Positions 58,744 to 64,000 of a DNA stretch of 64,000 nucleotides are shown here, in pieces. Numbering within the stretch: position 1 is the stretch's first letter; every line of letters starts with the position of its first letter. The DNA lies in NCBI RefSeq assembly GCF_008124765.1, contig NZ_VNHS01000001.1:992001-1056000 (forward strand), written 5' to 3'. The position numbers and the translations under genes are program-made. Source of the stretch: Paenibacillus methanolicus. Lineage in GTDB: Bacteria > Bacillota > Bacilli > Paenibacillales > Paenibacillaceae. Below the pieces are notes generated by a model. The model did not search any database. It was not told the DNA's origin and saw only the letters and a program-made list of their open reading frames with translations.

Positions 58744-59160
58744 TCACACGGCCGGCAGCGGCTGTCCGCAGCCGACCATCCGCACGCCTTCCTGGCACAC
58801 GCCATAGGCGAGCCAGGGACAGGTCGCGCAAATTCGGTTCAAATCTTCCGGCTTCACGGATGCCGCGACGCGTGCCAGAATTTCCGACCAAGCGAGACGC
58901 TGACCGACCGCAAGGCCGAGCGTGGCGATAATGAGCGCATCTCGCTCCCCGACGGTACGGCTCTCGCAATGATAATCACCGTCGGCGGGAAAACAAGCGC
59001 ACAGCTGGTCCGGACCCTCTACGATCAGGCATTCCGTCTCCGGTTCGCGCAGCAGACGCCGATGGACGTTCGTCATGTTCTTCACGTATTCCGCCGAATA
59101 CCCCATCCCGCGATAGCCGAGCAGGCATAGCAGGTGATGGCCTCTTAAGGAAATCGTCAT
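58744..59160 (-). CDS. DUF1284 domain protein, cysteine-rich
   Basis: A 138-residue protein starting MTISLRGHHLLCLLGYRGMGY, the hallmark of DUF1284. It then has VHRRLL, VEGPDQLCACFP and a C-terminal NRICATCPWLAYGVCQEG. Seven or eight cysteines suggest an iron-sulfur or zinc site. GGAGGGGA lies before the ATG. No function is known; related genes stand near iron-sulfur or radical enzymes in other genomes. Confidence 0.88.
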   Translation of the reverse strand: MTISLRGHHLLCLLGYRGMGYSAEYVKNMTNVHRRLLREPETECLIVEGPDQLCACFPADGDYHCESRTVGERDALIIATLGLAVGQRLAWSEILARVAASVKPEDLNRICATCPWLAYGVCQEGVRMVGCGQPLPAV

Positions 59161-59637
59161 TCGCGCATCCCCTCCCCCACGAAGATTATAACGGAGGACG
59201 GCCGATCCCGCATCCCGAGGCGCGCGAAAAAGAAACAACCTCTTCAGCGGGCAACAGCCGAAGAGATTGCTTGAGCGGAGAACTGCTTCTAATGGTGCGC
59301 GGCCTCCCGGCGGAAATGTCGATCCGCTCCGTGGCCATCGACAGCGCGGAGAGCAGCGCGATCGGGTCGAACATGCCCGGCCGCCGCGTGGCTCGGATAG
59401 ATCAAATGCAGCTGGTCGGCGAAGAAGATCATATCGAACCTGCCCCGCTCCGCCGTTCGCGCTATTCGCGCCGCAAAAATAGCCTCTTATCGTTCAAAAG
59501 TTAACAAGTCCGCCTTGAAATGCCGTACGCCGAAGATGAATAATTCCTCATCCGGGACGTTCGTGCAACCAGTTATGCTATAGTTGGTAAGAATTATGAA
59601 AATACTTTTGGCTCGCGACAAAGGAGAATCGTTGACG
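59161..59637. other. Gap without an intact gene
   Basis: This 477-base stretch holds the decayed luciferase-like remnant (about 59300-59475), a hairpin CTCTTC/GAAGAG near 59251-59276 whose minus-strand side runs into TTGTTTCTTTTT, and the leader of the haem oxygenase gene. Nothing else was found. Confidence 0.5.
59300..59475 (-). pseudogene. Remnant of a luciferase-like flavin monooxygenase
   Basis: Minus-strand frame 1 reads ARIARTAERGRFDMIFFADQ then LHLIYPSHAAAG; after one extra base the next frame reads MFDPIALLSALSMATERIDIS. Joined, these follow the N-terminal pattern of LLM-class flavin-dependent monooxygenases (A-R-x-A-E-R-G-x-F-D-x-x-F-x-A-D, then F-x-P-x-x-L-L-S-A-L-x-x-x-T-x-R-I). 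The rest of the enzyme is absent and the following residues look unrelated, so this is a gene relic with a deletion and a frameshift. Confidence 0.65.
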
Positions 59638-60225
59638 ATGAACGTGCTGCAGCAGCTGAGGGAGCATACCGCGACCTTCCATAAACAAATCGAACAAAAT
59701 CCGTATGCCAAAGGCATTATGGACCAATCGCTGACGATGGACGGCTATCAAGCTTATTTGGTCAAATTTTACGGATTCGTCGAACCGATCGAACGGATGA
59801 TCGCGTCCAGGCCGGAATGGGAAGCGAACGATTTTCGCTTCGACGAGCGGACAAAGGCGGACCTGATCGCGAGCGATCTGCGTCAATCGGGTCTATCCGA
59901 AGCCGCTATCCATGCGCTTCCGCGCTGCGAGGAGCTGCCGGACGTCTCCGATTTCGAAGGCGCGCTCGGCTATATGTACGTGCTGGAAGGTTCGACGCTC
60001 GGTGGACAGGTCATCATGCGCCAATTCGCCAAATTTCTGCCGGTGCAACCGGAAACGAACGGGCGTTACTTCAACAGCTACGGCGAAGACGTCCGCGCCA
60101 GATGGGGCGAATTCCGCGTCTTGCTCGAATCGGTTGCGGAGCGAGGCGACCATGCTGCCGAAGCGCGGATCGTCCAGACCGCGACGGACACGTTTCGCCT
60201 TCTAGATCGCTGGATTCAGCAATAA
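59638..60225 (+). CDS. Haem oxygenase (biliverdin-producing, HemO/BphO-like)
   Basis: A 195-residue helical protein. REHTATFHKQIEQNPYAKGI is the proximal helix with candidate ligand His15; the distal helix is GALGYMYVLEGSTLGGQVIMRQF with the flexible Gly pair. It opens haem to biliverdin, CO and iron. Biliverdin is the chromophore of the phytochrome encoded 72 bases downstream, so the pair works as a bphO-bphP operon; it also frees iron. TTG at 59632, two codons upstream, has better spacing from AAAGGAG and may be the true start. Confidence 0.92.
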   Translation: MNVLQQLREHTATFHKQIEQNPYAKGIMDQSLTMDGYQAYLVKFYGFVEPIERMIASRPEWEANDFRFDERTKADLIASDLRQSGLSEAAIHALPRCEELPDVSDFEGALGYMYVLEGSTLGGQVIMRQFAKFLPVQPETNGRYFNSYGEDVRARWGEFRVLLESVAERGDHAAEARIVQTATDTFRLLDRWIQQ

Positions 60226-60297
60226 CATAGACGGGAGCCGACTAGCGGCGATTACCGCGTATTTTCACGTCGCTTATCGCGAACGGAGGACGAAGAC

Positions 60298-62850
60298 ATG
60301 ACCGATGCAATCCAGAGACGGAACAATGAATTACTGAACCGCGCACTCCTGACCGATGGCGAATATGCGCTTCACGAACCGGTCGACCTGACGAATTGCG
60401 AGAAGGAGCCGATCCATATCCCGGGACGCATCCAACCGCACGGCGTGCTGCTTGCGATCAGCCCGTCGCCCGAGTTTCGCATCCTGCAGTGCAGCCGCAA
60501 CGCAAACGAGCATCTCGGCGTGCAGCCCGAGGACTTGCTCGATCGTCCGCTCCTCTCGCTGTTCGGCGAGACCCGAACCGCGATGATCGCGGCAGAGGCC
60601 GCCCGTGCCGCGGCTGATCCTTATAAACTGCACAATATGACTTTGCGTCTAGCGATCGATGGTACCGAGCGTTCGTTCTGCGGCATTCTGCACGAGAGCG
60701 ACGAACTGTTCATTCTGGAGCTGGAACCGGAGCAACCCGATGAGCAGGCAAGCGGCACGAACGATTTCGAATGGATTCAGACGTTCTTCGGCATGCTGAA
60801 GCAAGCGGACAACCGAATGGAAGCGAGTCAAATCGCGGCCGAGCAAATCAAGCTGATGCTAGGATACGACCGGGTCATGATTTACGAATTCGACGCGGCA
60901 TGGAACGGGAAAGTCATCGCGGAGGCGAAAGAATCCCATATGGAGCCCTTCCTCGGCCATCACTATCCCGCTTCGGACATCCCGAAGCAAGCGCGGGCGC
61001 TGTATTTGCGCAATTGGCTGCGAACGATCGTAGACGTTCATTACGAACCGGTCGAACTCGTCCCCGCGCTTCGTCCGGACAACGGACAGCCGCTTAACTT
61101 AAGCTTATCCGCCTTGCGCAGCGTATCTCCGATGCATATCGAATACTTGCATAATATGGGCGTCGGCGCGACGGTGACGATATCGCTCATCCATAATAAC
61201 GAGCTGTGGGGACTCATAACGTGCCATCATGAAACGAAAAAATACGTCCCGCATCGCATTCGCAATTTGTGCAACTTCCTGGGCGAGTTTTTCTCGCGCG
61301 AGCTGTATCAGCGCCAGCAGCTGGATAATTACGAGACGGAGCTGCGGCTAAAATCGCTCTCGACCCGGATCGCGTCCATCTTCATCGGCGAACCGACGCC
61401 TGCCCGGATCATGGAGCAGCTGGAGCAGGAACAATCCGCCCTTCTCGCGCTCATGCGCGCGTCGGGCGCGGCGGTCAGTTTCCATAATCATTTGGCGCTC
61501 TACGGCGATTCGCCGTCGGCGCAGCAAGTCATAGAACTGGCTGCTTGGGCCAAGGAGCAGTCGATCGATCATGCCTACCATACATCGACGCTGCCGCTTG
61601 AATTCGCGCCGGCCGCGGGCTACAAGGCAACCGCATCCGGTATGCTCTACCTGGCCTTATCCGGCGGACATAAGGATTTCATCCTCTGGTTCCGGCAGGA
61701 AGTCGTGCAGACCGTGGAGTGGGCGGGCGATCCCGCCAAGGCGGTCACCCAGGCGGATAACGGAATGCGCATCTCGCCGCGTAAGTCGTTCGAGAAGTGG
61801 CTGCAGACCGTGGATTCAAGCTCCGCGCCTTGGCTGGACACCGAGCTGCGTCTGTTGCCCGAGCTGAAATCCATCATTTTCAAACGGACGCAAACCCAGC
61901 TCCGGCAAGCGGAAGAGCTCGCGGAGCAGCATCTCCAAGCCGTGCGGGACAACGAGAAGCGGTACTTGCAGCTGATGGAATATTCGCCCGTCGCCTTCTT
62001 CGCCGTCACGGATGGCAAAATCGTCTACGCGAACCAACAAGCCGCCGATCTCGTCAAAGCGGCGCAGGCCGAAGACCTCATCGGTCATCGCGTCCTGTCT
62101 CTTCTGCGCAAAGAATCGCAGCTGGCCGCCCAGATGAAGGATGGCTCGCTCAACCGAACGCTCGTCTCCACCGTCAAGATGACGGTCGATTGCTTCGGCG
62201 CCGAGTACTTGCTCGAGACATCCATGGCACAGGTCATCTACAACGGCAAACCTTCGATTCTGGCTATCGCGCGACAAGTCGAACAGAAGCAAGGCGCCGA
62301 TGAGGATGCCGTCTACCGCGATACGGCCAGACAGCTGCAAAGCATTATCGAGACGGACGCGCTGACCGAAATGCCCAACCGCCGTTTCTTCGAAAACCGG
62401 CTGCTTCAAGCTTGGGACTTCGGGCGCAACAACGGGCAAGCTCTGTCTGTTCTCATTATCGATATCGACGGCTTCAAAGCGTACAATGCCCTGTTCGGAC
62501 TTCAAGGCGGCGATACCTGCATTCAATGGATCGCGGACGTGCTGCGCGCTTGCGCCGGTTCGGACGAGGAGACGGTCATCGCCCGCTATGAGGGCGGGAC
62601 GTTCACGGTTCTCGTCGGCGGACGCGATCGCGATCAAACGGCCGCGCTGGCGGAACAAATCCGACAAGGCGTGCTCGGGATGCAAATCCCGCGCAGTCAA
62701 GATGGTTCCGGCGCATACGTAACGGTCAGCATCGGCGGCGCGACGGCCTTGCCTGCGGCGTTGAGCGGTCCGGCGGATTTGTTCCATGCGGCGCAGAAAT
62801 CCCTTCGGTCCGCGAAGTTTGGCGGACGCAATCTCGTCGTATATGCATGA
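60298..62850 (+). CDS. Bacteriophytochrome with PAS and degenerate GGDEF output
   Basis: An 850-residue red/far-red photoreceptor. The PAS-GAF-PHY core is complete: the biliverdin-binding Cys34 in NCEKEPIHIPGRIQPHG, the PASDIP motif at 224-229, the conserved His280 in SPMHIEYLHNMG, and the PHY tongue (WAGDP near 475-479; SPRKSF at 493-498). A PAS domain follows at about 550-665, then a GGDEF-type domain at about 685-850 (LTEMPNRRFFENRLL, LIIDIDGFKAYNALFG). The GGDEF signature reads EGGTF (765-769) and so lacks the catalytic acidic pair, although Asp722 and Asp724 remain. It probably signals without making c-di-GMP. It is cotranscribed with the haem oxygenase gene. Confidence 0.95.
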   Translation: MTDAIQRRNNELLNRALLTDGEYALHEPVDLTNCEKEPIHIPGRIQPHGVLLAISPSPEFRILQCSRNANEHLGVQPEDLLDRPLLSLFGETRTAMIAAEAARAAADPYKLHNMTLRLAIDGTERSFCGILHESDELFILELEPEQPDEQASGTNDFEWIQTFFGMLKQADNRMEASQIAAEQIKLMLGYDRVMIYEFDAAWNGKVIAEAKESHMEPFLGHHYPASDIPKQARALYLRNWLRTIVDVHYEPVELVPALRPDNGQPLNLSLSALRSVSPMHIEYLHNMGVGATVTISLIHNNELWGLITCHHETKKYVPHRIRNLCNFLGEFFSRELYQRQQLDNYETELRLKSLSTRIASIFIGEPTPARIMEQLEQEQSALLALMRASGAAVSFHNHLALYGDSPSAQQVIELAAWAKEQSIDHAYHTSTLPLEFAPAAGYKATASGMLYLALSGGHKDFILWFRQEVVQTVEWAGDPAKAVTQADNGMRISPRKSFEKWLQTVDSSSAPWLDTELRLLPELKSIIFKRTQTQLRQAEELAEQHLQAVRDNEKRYLQLMEYSPVAFFAVTDGKIVYANQQAADLVKAAQAEDLIGHRVLSLLRKESQLAAQMKDGSLNRTLVSTVKMTVDCFGAEYLLETSMAQVIYNGKPSILAIARQVEQKQGADEDAVYRDTARQLQSIIETDALTEMPNRRFFENRLLQAWDFGRNNGQALSVLIIDIDGFKAYNALFGLQGGDTCIQWIADVLRACAGSDEETVIARYEGGTFTVLVGGRDRDQTAALAEQIRQGVLGMQIPRSQDGSGAYVTVSIGGATALPAALSGPADLFHAAQKSLRSAKFGGRNLVVYA

Positions 62851-62887
62851 GCAAGACTTACTCGCTCTTATCCGTCGATTCTTAATA

Positions 62888-62924
62888 GAAGAGGGACGTC
62901 CCGTTAACGCGGACGTCCCTCTTT
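62888..62924. terminator. Bidirectional terminator after the phytochrome gene
   Basis: GAAGAGGGACGTCC pairs with GGACGTCCCTCTTTC around a 9-base loop. It also covers the last codons of the convergent membrane-protein gene. Confidence 0.85.
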
Positions 62925-63263
62925 CTCATTCGCTTCAAGCGCCAGCTCGGCATGAATTTTACCGGTCGCGAGACTGACGATGCCGCCAAGCAGCAAGAAC
63001 ATGCTGATAGCCCAAAGCACGCCGCCGATTCCCAGCCACCAGGAATTGTTTTCGGATGCCATGATCGGATGAACCCGGTTGCCGATGGCATGCAAACAAC
63101 TTCGCACGGCCATCGCGAACACGATCAGATGCGCCAAAATCCAGATCATTTCGAGCCTGCGGTCTCGCAGAAGCATAATGAAAACGACGGTAAACATGGC
63201 GAACATCATCGTCCAAAACCCGATCGTCAGCATCCCCATCGTCTCCGCTTCCATCGGTAGCAT
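62904..63263 (-). CDS. Small membrane protein of unknown function
   Basis: A 119-residue protein with three to four hydrophobic helices (GMLTIGFWTMMFAMFTVVFIML, MIWILAHLIVFAMAVRSCL, GIGGVLWAISMFLLLGGIVSLATG) and a charged tail. Two His residues lie at the ends of helices (AHLIVF, CLHAIG). TAGGAGGTG precedes ATG 63263. It ends convergent with the phytochrome gene. No family is recognised. Confidence 0.75.
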   Translation of the reverse strand: MLPMEAETMGMLTIGFWTMMFAMFTVVFIMLLRDRRLEMIWILAHLIVFAMAVRSCLHAIGNRVHPIMASENNSWWLGIGGVLWAISMFLLLGGIVSLATGKIHAELALEANEKEGRPR

Positions 63264-63435
63264 ATACCCACCTCCTACCGCCCATTTTTCCCCTTTCATC
63301 CTGTTTTTATCCTTGATTTTCGCTCATTTCATCGATGTCTGTACGTCAATTTTAAGCCGGTACTATATAGGAAAGCACACTGTTTCCCATATTTTATGGG
63401 TGTATTCCGCTTTTGGGATCATGGTACGCTGTGTG

Positions 63436-63700
63436 AGCCAAAACTTCGGCAAACCCGGAGTGCGGGGGAAAAGCTGATTGGTTTGCGTTCACAATCCGAA
63501 GATTGGGATTGCAGCATTCAGCGATCGTGAAGCTGATTGGTTTGCGTTCACAATCCGAAGACTGGGAATGCAGCATTCAGCGATTGAAACACCGCAGCCG
63601 CGAATTAGTCGCGCTGCTTGGGGTGAACGCGAATATTCGCGAAGGGCTGGCTCCTTAAGTCCGAACCCGACAACTAACCTCGCCGGCTAACCTAAGGAGG
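63436..63700 (+). promoter_or_regulatory. ydaO/yuaA-type c-di-AMP riboswitch
   Basis: The leader of the NlpC/P60 gene has the conserved segments in order: GCGGGGGAA (63462-63470), TTGGGGTGAAC (63618-63628), AAGGGCTGGCTCC, then CCGAACCCGACAACTAACC followed by CTCG (63661-63682). CTCCTTA (63651-63657) pairs with TAAGGAG (63693-63699), which includes the ribosome binding site, as in the B. subtilis ydaO leader. AAGC after GGGGGAA and GCTT before GGGGTGAAC can close the variable arm. That arm is enlarged by two tandem 59-base repeats. High c-di-AMP should lower expression of the wall hydrolase. Confidence 0.82.
63472..63588. repeat. Tandem 59-base direct repeat inside the riboswitch arm
   Basis: Two copies, from 63472 and 63531, each start AGCTGATTGGTTTGCGTTCA and end near GCAGCATTCAGCGAT; they differ at only three or four positions. 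Each copy has an inner hairpin (CAATCC/GGATTG) and outer pairing GCTGA/TCAGC. Confidence 0.9.
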
Positions 63701-63709
63701 CATTTATCG

Positions 63710-64000
63710 ATGAAGAAACTCATGATCGCAGCAACCGTAACCGCCATGTCCATGATCGCCGTCGTTACGCCGACGCTTGGCACGACCGCGCACGCCGCTT
63801 CCGCGGCGACGAAGCAGAGCGTTATCAACGCCGGCATGAAATATATGGGTACCCCGTACGAGAACGGCTCCAGCCGTTCGAATACAAGCACGTTCGATTG
63901 CTCGGATTTCGTGCGCCAAGCTTTCTTGGACGCGACCGGCGTGAAGCTGCCGGCCGACTCTAGAAGCCAGGCGACGTACGTGAAGAATCGAAGCGGAACG
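63710..64000 (+). CDS. Secreted NlpC/P60 cell-wall hydrolase, N-terminal part
   Basis: The first 97 codons are visible. A Sec signal peptide (about 1-30, KKLMIAATVTAMSMIAVVTPTLGTTAHAA) is followed directly by an NlpC/P60 domain: AGMKYMGTPYENGSSRSNTSTFDCSDFVRQAF, in which the Cys of DCSDF is the nucleophile, then LPADSRSQ. Such D,L-endopeptidases cut stem peptides of peptidoglycan. TAAGGAGG lies before the ATG and is part of the c-di-AMP riboswitch. The rest of the gene is beyond the right edge. Confidence 0.93.
   Translation, partial: MKKLMIAATVTAMSMIAVVTPTLGTTAHAASAATKQSVINAGMKYMGTPYENGSSRSNTSTFDCSDFVRQAFLDATGVKLPADSRSQATYVKNRSGT

Noticed and set aside
59271..59504. 77-codon plus-strand frame
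   Set aside because: It has no good ribosome binding site, gives no recognisable product, and runs antisense to the luciferase-like remnant that does show family similarity.
63472..63588. CRISPR-like array
   Set aside because: Only two 59-base units stand in direct tandem without spacers, and they lie inside a riboswitch leader.

Overview
The window looks like chromosomal DNA of a high-GC, low-copy-repeat Firmicute of the Paenibacillaceae type (Paenibacillus/Cohnella-like). The reasons are strong AGGAGG ribosome binding sites before nearly every gene, frequent TTG/GTG starts, many U-tract terminators, a copper-amine-oxidase-like 'stalk' domain, a ydaO-type c-di-AMP riboswitch before an NlpC/P60 hydrolase, a YtoI homologue and Fur boxes. 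No rRNA, tRNA, insertion sequence, integrase or CRISPR array was seen.

Layout. 1-2.5 kb: a cut-off chemotaxis receptor, a PPOX-fold protein, and a DHFR-like reductase divergent from a WYL regulator. 2.6-11.5 kb: a large nucleotide-transporter-like/HEAT/cNMP-binding fusion, a GNAT acetyltransferase, a membrane protein with a catalytically degenerate class III cyclase domain and, divergent from it, a PAAR-like (DUF4280) plus membrane-anchored MORN-repeat pair. 11.7-37.5 kb, all on the minus strand: a complete contractile injection system of the eCIS (Afp/PVC-like) type. In order of transcription it has a separately transcribed candidate effector, AAA ATPase, DUF4255 terminator protein, sheath, tube, a tail-assembly-chaperone-like gene with a probable programmed -1 frameshift, second tube protein, a 1555-residue disordered protein, LysM/tube hub, gpD hub, gpV spike, gp25, two baseplate J-like proteins, a propeller/tail-tip protein that seems to start at CTG, and a 561-residue baseplate-associated protein. 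No capsid, terminase, portal, integrase or lysis gene is present, so this is a phage-tail-derived machine and not a prophage.

37.7-45.9 kb: amino-acid catabolism (sdaAB-sdaAA serine deaminase; tdh-kbl threonine to glycine, divergent from an XRE-cupin regulator), a frameshifted phosphoesterase, an oxidoreductase remnant, an MccF-like peptidase and YtoI. 46-50 kb: small proteins, WrbA-like quinone reductase, DeoR regulator, cation efflux protein. 49.9-52.5 kb: a tight adaA-ogt-alkA-alkD operon for methylation damage. 52.6-62.9 kb: haem/iron and light sensing (two ABM/HmoA-like proteins, one fused to ankyrin repeats; a FecCD-type importer with a Fur-boxed binding protein; haem oxygenase followed by a bacteriophytochrome with a degenerate GGDEF domain). 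The right end is a c-di-AMP riboswitch with a tandem repeat inside it and the start of a secreted NlpC/P60 hydrolase.

The most notable observations are the -1 frameshift cassette in the injection-system operon (slippery T TTT TTG, 7-nt spacer, hairpin, and a start-less downstream frame), the candidate nuclease effector with an LQRKLGN-type leader, and the 1555-residue disordered protein at the tube-hub junction.
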